A stretch of 64,000 nucleotides of DNA from Devosia aurantiaca (GTDB taxonomy: Bacteria; Pseudomonadota; Alphaproteobacteria; Rhizobiales; Devosiaceae): NCBI RefSeq assembly GCF_011058215.1, contig NZ_JAALFG010000001.1, forward strand, positions 5,001 through 69,000, given 5' to 3'. Of the stretch, positions 36,482-46,725 are shown piece by piece. The position numbers and the translations under genes are program-made. Under the pieces are notes generated by a model, which saw only the letters and a list, made by a program, of their open reading frames with translations, made no database searches and was not told the origin of the DNA. Each line of letters starts with the position of its first letter. Position 1 is the first letter of the stretch.

Positions 36482-37598
36482 CTAGAGTTCTTCCCGCATC
36501 TCCTCAAAAACGCAGCAACGCGCCCCGGCTCCACGCCCTTTTCGATAAACGCCTGCCCCGTTCCGCGGGTCAAAATAAACGTCAGCGCGCCACGCTGGAC
36601 CTTTTTGTCCTGCGCAATCGCCGCCATCAAATCTTGTGTGGATCCCAGCATCCCCGGGATATCAGCCAATGTGGTGGGCAGCCCCGCCCGCTTCAAGTGC
36701 GCAACGACACGGCCGGCATCCTGTCCCGGCGCCAGCCCCAACTCGGTCGAAAACCGATGCGCCAGCACCATGCCGATGCTGACCCCTTCGCCATGCAGAA
36801 GGCGATCCCCATAGCCGGTATCTTTTTCGAGCGCATGCCCAAACGTATGTCCCAGGTTAAGCAGCGCGCGAACGCCGATCTCTTTTTCGTCCTCGATCAC
36901 CACCCGCGCCTTGTGCGCACAGCAGCGCGCCACCGCCTCGCCTCGCGCCGGACCGCCCTCGAAAATTTCGTCAAGATTGGCGTCGAGCCACTCGAAAAAT
37001 CCGGGTCGTCGATCAGCCCGTATTTGACCACTTCCGCATAACCGGCCGCAAATTGCCGACGGTCCAGCGTGTCGAGCGCCGAAAGATCGGCGAGCACGAG
37101 TCTTGGCTGGTGAAAGGCACCCACGAGGTTCTTGCCATACGGCGAGTTGATCCCCGTCTTGCCGCCGACCGAACTATCGACCTGCGCCAGAAGCGAAGTC
37201 GGCATCTGCACGAAGTCCATGCCCCGCCGCGTCACCGAAGCGGCAAATCCGGCAAGGTCGCCGATCACCCCGCCGCCCAGCGCGATCACGAGGTCACCGC
37301 GCTCGAGCCTTGCCGCCAGCAGCCCCTCGACCACGCGCTCCAGCATGGCATAGCTCTTCGTGGCTTCGCCGGCCGGCAAGACCACGGTCTCGTAGTCGAG
37401 CCCCGCCCTATCGAGCCCCGCCGTCAGCCGCGGCAGTTGCGCCTGGGCGACATTCTCGTCGGTGACGATGCCATAGCGGCGGCCGGGAAATTTATCTGCC
37501 AGGATCGCGCCCGCCTCCGCGAGGAGATCCGGCCCGATCAGGATGTCGTAGGCCCGCTCGCCCAGCGCGACATGGACTTTGTGATCGATCTGGGCCAT
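36482..37598 (-). CDS. aroB: 3-dehydroquinate synthase (two frame breaks)
   Basis: Second step of the shikimate pathway: cyclises DAHP to 3-dehydroquinate with NAD and zinc. About 372 residues after repair. Seen: NAD-binding ALGGGVIGDLAGFAASVTRRG, FVQMPTSLLAQVDSSVGGKTGIN, and the metal region LNLGHTFGHALEKDTGYG with HGEGVSIGM. Breaks at A runs 36995-36999 (joins DPDFF to EWLDANLDEIFEGG) and 36506-36510 (gives the ending VAAFFEEMREEL and stop at 36484-36482). Without repair the frame would run into the neighbouring repeat. Downstream of aroK and probably cotranscribed. Confidence 0.93.
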
Positions 37599-37602
37599 GC
37601 GC

Positions 37603-38184
37603 CTATTGCTTTCTCAAATGGTCGAGTACCGCCGAAACCACGTCCGCCGCCACATTGTCCTGCGGCACGTCGCGGCTCATCACCGTGACATCGGCTTCCT
37701 CGTAGATCGGATAGCGGTCGGCAATCAGCTTTTCGAGCGTGCCCTTGGGATCGGCGGTCTTCAGCAGCGGCCGGTTCGAACGCCGCGACACCCGCTCGAA
37801 CAAGACGTCGAGATCGGCCTTGAGCCAGACCGACACTGCCTCCGCCTTGACTAGTGCCCGTGTCTCGGGATTGACGAAGGCCCCACCACCGGTCGCCAGA
37901 ACGACGTCGTTTTCCTTAAGCAGCCGCGCGATCACCCGCATTTCACCGGCGCGAAACTCGGGCTCGCCCCGCTGCTCGAAGATTTCGGGGATCGTCATCT
38001 GCGCCGCGCGCTCGATCTCTTCGTCGCTGTCGATGAAGCTGCGTCCGAGACGGTTGGCAAGGCGGCGCCCAACGGTGGTCTTGCCGGCGCCCATCATGCC
38101 CACCAGCACCAGCGGCCTGCCGCCGAGCCGGTTGGCCAGCGCCCGGGCGCGTGACTGACGCGCTCCGCCTTCCGTCCTGCTCAC
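37603..38184 (-). CDS. aroK: Shikimate kinase
   Basis: 193 residues. Phosphorylates shikimate with ATP. P-loop LVGMMGAGKTTVGRRLA at about residues 27-43, shikimate-binding DSDEEIE, GGGAF with ATGGGAFVNPETR, and the lid arginine in RSNRPLLKT. The N-terminus has about 20 extra residues rich in Arg and Ala, common in Rhizobiales. Four bases separate its stop from the aroB start. Full length. Confidence 0.95.
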   Translation of the reverse strand: MSRTEGGARQSRARALANRLGGRPLVLVGMMGAGKTTVGRRLANRLGRSFIDSDEEIERAAQMTIPEIFEQRGEPEFRAGEMRVIARLLKENDVVLATGGGAFVNPETRALVKAEAVSVWLKADLDVLFERVSRRSNRPLLKTADPKGTLEKLIADRYPIYEEADVTVMSRDVPQDNVAADVVSAVLDHLRKQ

Positions 38185-38316
38185 CCCGAATGCCCTCCGC
38201 CCATAGCGCTTTCAAACTGCCCCGGCCGCTCCTGTCAAGCATGCCCGGATCAAGGTTGGGAACGACATGGCAAGATTTACCCGCTAGCATATCGATAAAA
38301 TTGAAGCAGGACCGCC

Positions 38317-38547
38317 ATGCCCACTCTTTTCCGCCTCCTGATCACCCTGCTGTTTCTGGCCGGTCTGGTCTATGCCGGCATGTTCGCGCTCGTGACCTTT
38401 GTCGAGCCGACACCCAAGGAAGTGAGCCAGCGCATCCCCACGCGCGAACTTCTGGGCGAAACCGGTGAGACCGGTACCAGCGGCGGTGGCCCTGCCCTGC
38501 TGCAGCCCAATGTCACCAGCACCCCGGCGGAAACCCCGGCGCAATGA
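38317..38547 (+). CDS. Small single-span membrane protein
   Basis: 76 residues. One N-terminal hydrophobic helix ([25 protein letters not shown]) followed by a short Pro/Thr-rich outside segment ([19 protein letters not shown], then a disordered tail). A small protein of this layout precedes xerD in related genomes; its role is unknown. Its stop overlaps the xerD start (ATGA), so the two are translationally coupled. The name histidine kinase, sometimes given to such proteins, is not supported by any kinase motif. Confidence 0.75.
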   Translation: MPTLFRLLITLLFLAGLVYAGMFALVTFVEPTPKEVSQRIPTRELLGETGETGTSGGGPALLQPNVTSTPAETPAQ

Positions 38548-39443
38548 GCCATCTAATTTCGGCATTCCTCGAAATGATGAGCGCCGAACGCGGCGCTGCC
38601 GCCAACACGATCGAAGCCTATCGCCGCGACTTGTCCGATTATTCCGGATTCGTCACCGGCAAGGGCCAGACCCTGCTCGATTGCCCGCGCGATACCGTCA
38701 CCGCCTATCTTGATCGTCTCAAGGCCGAAGGTCTTTCTGCGTCGTCCAGCGCTCGGCGTCTCTCCGCCATCCGCCAGTTCCACAAGTTTCTTTGTGCCGA
38801 TGGTATGCGCGGCGATGACCCGACCCGCATCGTCGCCAGCCCCAAATCGCGCCGCGCCTTGCCCAAGGTCCTGTCGGTCGCCGAAGTGGATAAGCTCCTT
38901 ACCCTGGCCGAGACGGAAGCCAACACCGAGGGGCCCAAGCAGGAATCGGCCCAGCGGCTTTATGTCCTCCTCGAAATGCTCTACGCCACCGGCCTCCGCG
39001 TCTCCGAACTCGTAAGCCTGCGCCGGAATGCCGTGATGCGCGAGGGCGCGTTTCTGACCGTCACCGGCAAAGGCAACAAGGAACGTATCGTGCCGATGAA
39101 CGATCGCGCCCGCGACGCCGTCCGCGCCTGGAAAGAAAAACTCCCGCCCGGCCCCTTCCTTTTTCCCGCCAATGGCGAAGACGGCTACCTCACCCGCCAG
39201 GTCTTTGCCCGCGATCTTAAAGCCCTTGCTGGCCGCGCCGGGATTTCCTCCGCACGCATCGCTCCGCACGTCCTCCGTCACGCCTTCGCCAGTCACCTGC
39301 TGGCTGGCGGCGCCGATCTGCGTGTCGTCCAGATGCTGCTCGGCCATGCCGACATTTCCACAACGCAAATCTATACCCACGTGCTGGACGAGAAGCTGCG
39401 CACCCTTGTGGAGAGCCATCATCCGCTCGCGAGTAGCACTTGA
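38544..39443 (+). CDS. xerD: Site-specific tyrosine recombinase XerD
   Basis: 299 residues. With XerC resolves chromosome dimers at dif. All catalytic residues are visible: Arg152 (TGLRVSEL), Lys176 (TGKGNKER), His242 and Arg245 ([12 protein letters not shown]), His268 (LLGHADIS), and the tyrosine nucleophile Tyr277 (TQIYTHV). N-terminal SAM-like domain intact. A housekeeping recombinase rather than an element integrase: the position beside aroB/aroK and accA and the length fit XerD. Start overlaps the upstream small gene. Confidence 0.94.
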   Translation: MSHLISAFLEMMSAERGAAANTIEAYRRDLSDYSGFVTGKGQTLLDCPRDTVTAYLDRLKAEGLSASSSARRLSAIRQFHKFLCADGMRGDDPTRIVASPKSRRALPKVLSVAEVDKLLTLAETEANTEGPKQESAQRLYVLLEMLYATGLRVSELVSLRRNAVMREGAFLTVTGKGNKERIVPMNDRARDAVRAWKEKLPPGPFLFPANGEDGYLTRQVFARDLKALAGRAGISSARIAPHVLRHAFASHLLAGGADLRVVQMLLGHADISTTQIYTHVLDEKLRTLVESHHPLASST

Positions 39444-39572
39444 GTGACGGCAAATGCTAACCCTCCGTTAGCCAGTGCTTGACTTGGTGGGACTCCACCG
39501 CCACTTTCCAGCCACTTTAGGGCGCAAGAGCAGCGCCTTCGCGCGAAAAATCAGACCCCTACGGGCGGTGGA

Positions 39573-40526
39573 ATGCAGTCTTATCTCGATTTCGAAAAGC
39601 CGGTTGCCGATCTTGAAGCCAAGATCGCCGAACTCAAGTCGCTGGCACAAACCGACCAGGCCGTGTCCATCGACGAGGAGGTCAACCGGCTCTCCGCCCG
39701 CGCCGAAGAGGCTTTGGTCGAGATCTACCGCAAGCTGACGCCATGGCAGAAAACCCAGGTTGCCCGCCACCCGCAGCGCCCGCATTTTTCCGATTACGTC
39801 GCCAAGCTCATCACCGAATGGACCCCGCTCGCCGGTGACCGCAAGTTCGGCGAAGACGCGGCCCTCCAGGCCGGTTTCGGCCGTTTCAACGGCCAGCCCG
39901 TTGCCATCCTCGGCCAGGAAAAGGGCAATTCCACCGAAACCCGCCTCAAGCATAATTTTGGCATGGCCAATCCAGAAGGCTACCGCAAGGCCGTCCGGAT
40001 CATGGACATGGCCGACCGCTTCTCGGTTCCGGTCATCTCCTTTGTCGATACCGCCGGCGCCTATCCCGGCATCGGCGCCGAAGAGCGCGGCCAAGCCGAA
40101 GCCATCGCCCGCTCCACTGAAAAAGGCCTTGAACTGGGTGTCCCCAACCTTGCCATCGTCATCGGCGAAGGCGGTTCGGGCGGCGCCATCGCCATCGCCA
40201 CGGCCAATCGCGTGCTGATGCTCGAAAACGCCATCTATTCGGTGATCTCGCCCGAAGCCGGCGCCTCGATTCTCTTCCGCGATGCCGCGCGCGCTCAGGA
40301 CATGGCCACCGCGCAAAAGATAACCGCGCAGGACCTTTTGGGCTTCGGTGTCATCGACGGCATCATTCCCGAACCGACCGGCGGCGCCCATCGCCACCCT
40401 TCCGTGGTGCTCGACAACGCCAAGTCGGCCATCGAGACCTTCCTCAAGGATTTCGGCAATCGATCGCGCCTCGAAACCCGCGAGCATCGCCGCGAAAAGT
40501 TCCTCGCCATAGGCACTTCGCTCTAG
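39573..40526 (+). CDS. accA: Acetyl-CoA carboxylase carboxyltransferase subunit alpha
   Basis: 317 residues, full length. Transfers carboxyl from biotin to acetyl-CoA at the first step of fatty acid synthesis, with AccD. Family marks: MQSYLDFEKPVADLEAKIAELK, HPQRPHFSDYV, FNGQPVAILGQEKGNSTETRLKHNFGMANPEGYRKA, and the oxyanion region GEGGSGGAIAIATANRVLMLENAIYSVISPEAGASILFRDA. Spaced about 130 bp after xerD with a candidate TTGACT promoter element at 39480-39485. A GC-rich inverted repeat at 40631-40645 may end the transcript. Confidence 0.96.
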   Translation: MQSYLDFEKPVADLEAKIAELKSLAQTDQAVSIDEEVNRLSARAEEALVEIYRKLTPWQKTQVARHPQRPHFSDYVAKLITEWTPLAGDRKFGEDAALQAGFGRFNGQPVAILGQEKGNSTETRLKHNFGMANPEGYRKAVRIMDMADRFSVPVISFVDTAGAYPGIGAEERGQAEAIARSTEKGLELGVPNLAIVIGEGGSGGAIAIATANRVLMLENAIYSVISPEAGASILFRDAARAQDMATAQKITAQDLLGFGVIDGIIPEPTGGAHRHPSVVLDNAKSAIETFLKDFGNRSRLETREHRREKFLAIGTSL

Positions 40527-40668
40527 GACACCGATCCACACGCTTGCGTGATTGTGCACTGCTTCCGACAGTGCACTCGCCCGTGGTAAAGGCTTCGTTC
40601 ACCGCATTGGGTCATTCTGCGCTAACCATTGGCCCGGTCCGGGCCTTCTTTGCGTGGGCAGAATTTTA

Positions 40669-41703
40669 GTGACTGCGACCTTTTTCAATCGCCTCGGCGC
40701 TGTTGTCATCCTGTGCTGGCTGGCCATCGGCCTTGCCGCCTGCGCCAGCTTTGCCAAGGGCGACAACAACCGCCACAACATTCCGCTCAATTCTGGCGTC
40801 GTGCAGGGCCTGCGCAACATGGGCTCGGCGCCCGAGCGCGGCATGGTCGTCCGCATCTTCAAGCAGGAATCCGTGCTCGAAGTCTGGAAGCAGACCGGCT
40901 CCGGCACCTACAATCTCTTCAAGACCTACGAAATCTGCACCTACTCCGGTGATCTCGGACCCAAATTCAAGGAAGGCGACCGGCAGAGCCCCGAGGGTTT
41001 CTATACGATCACGCCTGGCCTGATGAATCCCAAGTCGGCCTATTATCTCTCCTTCAACACCGGCTTCCCCAACAAGTTCGATCGCGTCAACGGCCGCTCC
41101 GGGTCCAACCTCATGGTCCATGGCGATTGCAAGTCCGTCGGCTGCTACGCCATGACCGATGCCGGCATTGCCGAAATCTATGCCCTGGCCCGCGAAACCT
41201 TTAAGGGCGGCAATACCAGCTTCCAGCTGCAGATCTTCCCCTTCCGCATGACACCGGCGAACCTTGCCCAGCACGCTTCGAGCCAGCACATCGAGTTCTG
41301 GAAGGACATCAAGGAAGGCTACGATTATTTCGAAACCACCAAGACCCCGCCGGTCTGGGACGTTTGCGAAAAGCAGTACATCTTCAACCCATCCTCGGCC
41401 GGTCCGCTCGACCCTGCGGGCCTCTGCCCGCCCTCGATCCAGAACGCTTCGGTCACGGAGCGTCAGCAGGCCGACGACGCTGCGCTGGCCAGCCGCGTCG
41501 CAACGATCCAGAATGCTGCGGCCAAGCAGGAAGCCGAAAAGTTGGCGCTGCAGCAGCGAGAACAGGCCATCGGCGGCTTCTTCAATAACATGGGCAATAT
41601 GTTTACCGGCGGCGCCGCGCCAGCTCCGGCCACGACACCTGCCCCGGCACCAGCGATGAGCCAGCCGGCAGCCATGCCGACCGCTTCAGCCCAGCGCCCC
41701 TAG
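40669..41703 (+). CDS. L,D-transpeptidase family lipoprotein
   Basis: 344 residues. Cell-wall enzyme of the YkuD/YafK type, which forms 3-3 cross-links or anchors proteins in peptidoglycan. Lipobox LAAC gives Cys25 after a hydrophobic segment, so it is probably a lipoprotein. Catalytic region SNLMVHGDCKSVGCYAMTD holds His151 and Cys159. The C-terminal 80 residues are Ala/Gln/Pro-rich (a disordered tail after an Ala/Gln coiled segment). Start GTG at 40669 is chosen because the signal sequence begins there; an earlier in-frame ATG adds 39 unlikely residues. Confidence 0.87.
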   Translation: MTATFFNRLGAVVILCWLAIGLAACASFAKGDNNRHNIPLNSGVVQGLRNMGSAPERGMVVRIFKQESVLEVWKQTGSGTYNLFKTYEICTYSGDLGPKFKEGDRQSPEGFYTITPGLMNPKSAYYLSFNTGFPNKFDRVNGRSGSNLMVHGDCKSVGCYAMTDAGIAEIYALARETFKGGNTSFQLQIFPFRMTPANLAQHASSQHIEFWKDIKEGYDYFETTKTPPVWDVCEKQYIFNPSSAGPLDPAGLCPPSIQNASVTERQQADDAALASRVATIQNAAAKQEAEKLALQQREQAIGGFFNNMGNMFTGGAAPAPATTPAPAPAMSQPAAMPTASAQRP

Positions 41704-41745
41704 CCGTACTGCTGCCGCACTTGGGTGAGATGGCCACCCTAACGC

Positions 41746-42399
41746 ATGTGGAGACCCGCCGTGGATCAGCCGACGAGCGAGACCCCAAGCCAAAGCCCAG
41801 AAGTCGTCATGGCTTCCGAGACCCTCCTGCCCCAAACCGCTCGGGTCAAACGATCCCGTTTGCCGATCATCCTGGGCACGATTGGCGCTCTTGCAGGCCT
41901 CGGCGCCCTCGGCTCGACGATCTGGTTCTCGGCCCAGGGCGAACGCGAAATCCTGCGGCTATCGACCGAGCTGGCGCAGCTGCGCGTGAGCCTTGATCTT
42001 TATGCCCGCAGCCAGCCCGCGGCTGCTGCTGGCCCCACCAGCGAAGAACTGACCGCTTTGTCCGACCGGTTGACCGCGCTTGAGCAAGCGCAGACCGCCG
42101 CCGTAACCCTGCCTCCCATCGCACCGGCCTCGACCCCCGCGGTGACCGCCACTGGCGAGGATTGCCTTCCCGCCGGCATGCGGCTGCTGGTGGCGATGGG
42201 CGACAAGTATCAAATCTGCGGCCAGCCGGCGAGCGTCGAGGTCGGCATGATCGACAATGGCTACATGACCCTGGTCGATGGCACGACCATCCCCTCGGGC
42301 GGCTCCATGCCCCTCCCCAACAGCGCCTGCACCATCGGCGTGACCTCGAGCGGCGACGAAGGCCTGACCGGCTACGCCGAAATCCGCGTCACCTGCTGA
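41746..42399 (+). CDS. Membrane-anchored hypothetical protein
   Basis: 217 residues: a basic N-terminus (about 35 residues, RVKRSR), one membrane helix (LPIILGTIGALAGLGALGSTIWF), then a short coiled coil (LRLSTELAQLRVSLDLYARS, EELTALSDRLTALEQAQ) and a C-terminal globular part with four cysteines (GEDCLPAG, YQICGQ, NSACTIG and final TC). Unrecognised. The true start is uncertain: GTG at 41761 and ATG at 41809 are alternatives. Same direction as the upstream L,D-transpeptidase, convergent with secA. Envelope function is plausible but inferred. Confidence 0.65.
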   Translation: MWRPAVDQPTSETPSQSPEVVMASETLLPQTARVKRSRLPIILGTIGALAGLGALGSTIWFSAQGEREILRLSTELAQLRVSLDLYARSQPAAAAGPTSEELTALSDRLTALEQAQTAAVTLPPIAPASTPAVTATGEDCLPAGMRLLVAMGDKYQICGQPASVEVGMIDNGYMTLVDGTTIPSGGSMPLPNSACTIGVTSSGDEGLTGYAEIRVTC

Positions 42400-42403
42400 G
42401 CCC

Positions 42404-42430
42404 AACAAAAGGGCGACCAGAAGGCCGCCC
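42404..42430 (-). terminator. Rho-independent terminator of secA
   Basis: On the minus strand an 8-bp stem (GGGCGGCC/GGTCGCCC, one G-T wobble) on a 4-base loop, followed by TTTTGTT. It lies 24 bases beyond the secA stop, near the convergent gene end. Confidence 0.85.
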
Positions 42431-42454
42431 CTAGAACTTGGATCACGCCACTTC

Positions 42455-45259
42455 TTAGGCGAAGGCGCCGTGGCAGTGCTTGAACTTCTTGCCCGAACCG
42501 CAGGGGCAGGGAGCGTTGCGAGACACCCCGACCAGCAGCGCAGGATCGATCGGCCGTAACGACGTATCGGCATCCTGGCTATCATTCTGCCCATCGGCAA
42601 AGGGACCTGCCGCAAAGGCATTGCCCGGCACGGTACCGCTAACACCGCTCGTCGCATCGTTTTCGCCCGTCGTCGGATCGATATGCGTAGCGCTGAGCCC
42701 CGTCGTGTTGAGGTTGAGCGGCGGGATCGACGACGGCTGTGCCGGCGGACGCGGCTGGATCATCAGATGGCTCATCTGCGTCGTCACCAGCTCGCGCAGG
42801 TTGGCGAGCAACGACTGGAACAGCTCATAGGCTTCCTGCTTATATTCCATCAGCGGATCGCGCTGGGCGATACCGCGCCAGCCGACAACCTTGCTGAGGT
42901 GGTCGAGCATCACCAAATGCTCGCGCCAGAGCCCGTCCACCGAGCGCAGCAGGATGTCCTTTTCCATCTGCCGCATGACGTTTGGCATCGGCGAACCGGC
43001 TTCCTGGAAAGCCTTGACCGTATTTTCTTCCTTGCTCTGCATGAACTGGTCTGCAGAGTTGCGGATGCGCTCTTCGACGGTCTCGGCGTCGATCCCCTCT
43101 TCCTGCGCCCACTCGGCGATCGGCAGGTCGAGGTTGAGATAGGTCTTGCAGGCTTCCGTCAGCTGCTCGATGTTCCACTGCTCTGGGAAGGAGCGCGGCG
43201 GGATCGACTTGGCGACGATATTGGTGACCACCTCCTGACGCATGTCGAGAATGGTTTCGCTGACGTCGGTCGCATCCATGAATTCGATACGCTGCTCGAA
43301 GATCACCTTGCGCTGATCATTCATCACGTCGTCGTATTTGAGGATGTTCTTCCGGATGTCGAAGTTGCGCGACTCCACCTTCCCCTGCGCCCGCTCGATG
43401 GCCTTGCTTACCCACGGATGGGTAATCGACTCGCCCTGCTCAAGGCCGAGCTTGCCGAGCATGGAGTCCATGCTGTCGACCGGGAAGATGCGCATCAGAT
43501 CGTCCTGAAGCGACAGGAAGAATTTTGAATGCCCCGGATCGCCCTGGCGGCCCGAACGGCCACGCAGCTGGTTGTCGATACGGCGCGATTCATGGCGCTC
43601 GGTACCGATGACCATGAGGCCCCCGGCAGCCAAGGCCTTCTGCTTGTCTTCGGCGATCTTGCCCTTGATCTCGACGATCTTGGCGTCGCGCGCCTCCCCT
43701 TCGAGGCCATCGGCCTCTTTCTGGATGCGCATTTCGAGATTGCCGCCGAGCTGGATGTCGGTACCACGGCCAGCCATGTTGGTGGCGATGGTGATCGCGC
43801 CCGGCAGGCCCGCATCGGCCACGATAAAGGCTTCCTGCTCGTGGTGACGGGCATTGAGCACGTTCATCTGGCCCACATTCTTCTTGCGCAGAAGATCGGC
43901 CAGCATTTCCGATTTTTCGATCGAGGTCGTGCCGACCAGAACCGGCTGCCCGCGTTCCTGGCATTCCTTGATCAGGTCGGCGATGGCGTCGAACTTTTCT
44001 TCTGCCGTTCGGAAGATCGCGTCGTCTTCGTCGATGCGCTGGATCGGCAGGTTGGTTGGAACGGTGGTCACACCGAGGCTATAGATGTCGGCGAATTCTT
44101 CCGCTTCAGTCTCGGCCGTACCAGTCATGCCGGCAAGGCGCTTGTAGAGGCGGAAATAGTTCTGGAACGTGATCGAGGCCAGCGTCTGGTTCTCGGCCTG
44201 GATCTTGACGTGTTCCTTGGCTTCCAGCGCCTGGTGCAAGCCTTCCGAATACCGGCGGCCCGGCATCATGCGGCCCGAGAATTCGTCGATGATGACGACT
44301 TCATCGTTGCGGACGATATAATCCTTGTCGCGACGGAAGAGCTTGTGTGCACGCAGCGCCGAATTGGCGTGGTGCACCAGCGCGACGTTTTCGACGTCAT
44401 ACATGGAGCCGGATTTGAGCAGCCCTGCTTCGGCGAGCGCTGCTTCGAGCTTTTCGACGCCCTGGTCGGTAAAGGTCGCGGCGCGGTGCTTTTCTTCGAG
44501 CTCGAAATCGCCCTCGCCGATCATCGGCATCAGCGCATCGATCTGCATATAGAGTTCGGAACGATCTTCGGACGGACCAGAAATGATCAGCGGCGTGCGC
44601 GCTTCGTCGATGAGGATCGAGTCCACTTCATCGACGATCGCAAATTCATGGCCACGCTGCACCATCTGGGCGCGCGTATATTTCATGTTGTCGCGAAGGT
44701 AGTCGAAGCCGAGCTCGTTATTGGTGCCGTAAGTGATGTCGGCGTTATAGGCGGCCTTGCGCTCGGCATCCGAAAGACCCGGCACGATCGTGCCCCAGGA
44801 CAGACCGAGGAAAGCATAGATCTGGCCCATCCAGGCCGCGTCGCGCTTGACGAGGTAGTCGTTGACCGTGACCAGATGCGCGCCCTTGCCGGTCAGCGCA
44901 TTGAGATACATCGGCAGCGTCGCCACCAGCGTCTTGCCTTCACCGGTGCGCATTTCGGCAATGCCGCGGTCGTTCATGACCATGCCACCGATCATCTGCA
45001 CATCGAAGTGCCGCATGCCCAGGACGCGCTTGGACGCTTCGCGCACGGTGGCAAAGGCCGGCACCACGAGATCGTCGAGGCTCGCGCCGCGCTCGATCTG
45101 CGCCTTGAAATCGGCGGTGCGGGCCCGCAATTCGTCATCGCTGAGCTTGACCAGATCCGGCTCAAGCGCATTGATCGCCGTCACCTTGCCCTGGTACCGC
45201 TTGACCTGACGGTCAGACGGCGACCCGAAAATCTTTCGGGCAAACGCAGCAAGTGCCAT
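42455..45259 (-). CDS. secA: Preprotein translocase ATPase SecA
   Basis: 934 residues. Motor of Sec protein export at the inner membrane. Walker [22 protein letters not shown] domain after EFDEVDSIL-type DEAD box ([15 protein letters not shown]), second ATPase fold [11 protein letters not shown], and the C-terminal SecB/zinc motif [18 protein letters not shown]. Start at 45259 ([18 protein letters not shown]) has AAGGACC before it; the frame extends 70 codons further upstream without support. Diverges from ppiC across 406 bp. Confidence 0.97.
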   Translation of the reverse strand: MALAAFARKIFGSPSDRQVKRYQGKVTAINALEPDLVKLSDDELRARTADFKAQIERGASLDDLVVPAFATVREASKRVLGMRHFDVQMIGGMVMNDRGIAEMRTGEGKTLVATLPMYLNALTGKGAHLVTVNDYLVKRDAAWMGQIYAFLGLSWGTIVPGLSDAERKAAYNADITYGTNNELGFDYLRDNMKYTRAQMVQRGHEFAIVDEVDSILIDEARTPLIISGPSEDRSELYMQIDALMPMIGEGDFELEEKHRAATFTDQGVEKLEAALAEAGLLKSGSMYDVENVALVHHANSALRAHKLFRRDKDYIVRNDEVVIIDEFSGRMMPGRRYSEGLHQALEAKEHVKIQAENQTLASITFQNYFRLYKRLAGMTGTAETEAEEFADIYSLGVTTVPTNLPIQRIDEDDAIFRTAEEKFDAIADLIKECQERGQPVLVGTTSIEKSEMLADLLRKKNVGQMNVLNARHHEQEAFIVADAGLPGAITIATNMAGRGTDIQLGGNLEMRIQKEADGLEGEARDAKIVEIKGKIAEDKQKALAAGGLMVIGTERHESRRIDNQLRGRSGRQGDPGHSKFFLSLQDDLMRIFPVDSMDSMLGKLGLEQGESITHPWVSKAIERAQGKVESRNFDIRKNILKYDDVMNDQRKVIFEQRIEFMDATDVSETILDMRQEVVTNIVAKSIPPRSFPEQWNIEQLTEACKTYLNLDLPIAEWAQEEGIDAETVEERIRNSADQFMQSKEENTVKAFQEAGSPMPNVMRQMEKDILLRSVDGLWREHLVMLDHLSKVVGWRGIAQRDPLMEYKQEAYELFQSLLANLRELVTTQMSHLMIQPRPPAQPSSIPPLNLNTTGLSATHIDPTTGENDATSGVSGTVPGNAFAAGPFADGQNDSQDADTSLRPIDPALLVGVSRNAPCPCGSGKKFKHCHGAFA

Positions 45260-45665
45260 ATTCGTAAGGTCCTTGTGTTGGGCGGCGGGGCGTCGGGTTG
45301 GGCAGCCAGCGTCAGACGGGCGCGGCAGCAGACCCCATTTTCGCCTCGTCACAACTTGGGGAAACCCTTCCGGTTCCCTGTGTGGAGTGTCCGCATGTCC
45401 CGGCGCGTACTGAACGCGGCACAAGGCGCATGCTTTCGTAAAAGCGGGTGAGATGTAGGAGGGGGCCAAGGCTTGTCAACGTATCCGAAATCGGCGACAC
45501 CTCCCTTGATCCTTCGGCTTTACGCCTTTGCCGACCACGATCGAGTGAACGGATCGCGATGCTGGCGGCACATTTTGGCCCCCTTGTCGTGCGAGCCGGG
45601 TCCGAACTGCTTTTCGACCATGCTGGATCGCCCGCGATGGGCCCGGCCAAGGAGACAATTCCCCG
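45260..45665. other. 406-bp divergent spacer between secA and ppiC
   Basis: No gene seen. It must contain promoters for both essential transcripts. No operator-like palindrome or SecM-like arrest peptide was recognised. Confidence 0.4.
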
Positions 45666-46676
45666 ATGCTGACCTCTTCTTCGCGCCTGACCCGCGCCCT
45701 TAGCCTTGCTGCGCTCATGCTTGCCGCGCCGGCTGTGGCGACGATCGCCCAGGACGCCTCGACTCCGCCTGCTGACACAGCCGCCCCCGCCGATGCTGCC
45801 CCGGCAGAGGCCGCACCGGCCGCTCCTGCCGCCGCGACGCCTGCCGCACCGGCAGCGATCGACCCCAATGCCGTAGTCGCAACGGTCGGCGACCAGGACA
45901 TCACCGAAGCCGATCTCGGCTTTGCCGCCGAAGACATGGCGCAGGACCTCTCGCAGATGCCGCCCGAAGAGCGCCGCGCCTTTCTGGTCCGCATCCTCAT
46001 CGACATGAAGGTCATGTCCGACGCCGCGCGCGCCGCCGGCATGGACCAGACCCCGCTTTTTGCCCAGCGCCAGGCCTATCTTGAAGAACGCGCCCTCCGC
46101 CGAGCCTATTTTGCCGACGCCATTGCCGGCGCCGTGACGCCCGAGGCCGTGCAGGCCGAATACGACCGCTACGTCGCCCAGTTCCAGCCGCAGGACGAAA
46201 TCCACGCGAGCCACATCCTCGTCGACAGCGAGGAAAAGGCGAACGAGCTTAAGGCCGAGCTCGATGGCGGCGCCGATTTTGCCACCCTCGCCAAGGAAAA
46301 CTCCATCGATCCCGGCGCAGCCAATGGCGGCGACCTCGGCTTCTTCAGCCGCGGCATGATGGTCCAGCCCTTCGAGGAAGCCGCCTATGCGCTGGCCAAT
46401 CCGGGCGACATCTCCGCTCCGGTGCAGTCGCAGTTTGGCTGGCACATCATCCGTCTCGAGGAAAAGCGCCAGTCCGCCCCGCCGGCTCTCGAACAGGTTG
46501 CCCCGCAGATCCAGCAGCAGCTTCTCCAGCAGGCCTTCGTCTCCAAGGTCGACGAGCTGATGGCCGGCGTCACCGTCAACATCGCCGATCCCGAGCTCAA
46601 GGCAAAGTTCGACGCCCAGGAGGCCATGGAAGCCGAAGCGGCTGCCGGTGTCGCCGCCGAGCCGGCCGCGCAGTAA
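45666..46676 (+). CDS. Periplasmic peptidyl-prolyl isomerase (PpiC/SurA type)
   Basis: 336 residues. Signal peptide MLTSSSRLTRALSLAALMLAAPAVA, then a Pro/Ala-rich linker (about 30 residues), a SurA-like N-domain, a parvulin rotamase domain (DEIHASHILVDSEEKANELKAELDGGADFATLAKENSIDPGAANGGDLGFFSRGMMVQPFEEAAYAL, SQFGWHIIRLEEKR) and an Ala/Glu-rich tail. Assists folding of exported proteins. AAGGAGA precedes the ATG. Neighbour of secA and argJ, an order I recall from related genomes. Confidence 0.92.
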   Translation: MLTSSSRLTRALSLAALMLAAPAVATIAQDASTPPADTAAPADAAPAEAAPAAPAAATPAAPAAIDPNAVVATVGDQDITEADLGFAAEDMAQDLSQMPPEERRAFLVRILIDMKVMSDAARAAGMDQTPLFAQRQAYLEERALRRAYFADAIAGAVTPEAVQAEYDRYVAQFQPQDEIHASHILVDSEEKANELKAELDGGADFATLAKENSIDPGAANGGDLGFFSRGMMVQPFEEAAYALANPGDISAPVQSQFGWHIIRLEEKRQSAPPALEQVAPQIQQQLLQQAFVSKVDELMAGVTVNIADPELKAKFDAQEAMEAEAAAGVAAEPAAQ

Positions 46677-46696
46677 GATCACCCAAATCGAAGGGG

Positions 46697-46725
46697 AAAG
46701 CCCGGCCATGCGCCGGGCTTTTTTA
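46697..46725 (+). terminator. Rho-independent terminator of ppiC
   Basis: Stem AAGCCCGG/CCGGGCTT with a 7-base loop and a T6 run. The T tract overlaps the stop codon of the convergent tetR gene. Confidence 0.9.

Noticed and set aside
38544..39443. Integrase marking a mobile element
   Set aside because: Length, catalytic set and neighbours fit housekeeping XerD; no attachment-site repeats or cargo genes are nearby.
43529..45451. A 640-codon plus-strand open frame
   Set aside because: Antisense shadow of secA; long antisense frames are common at this base composition.
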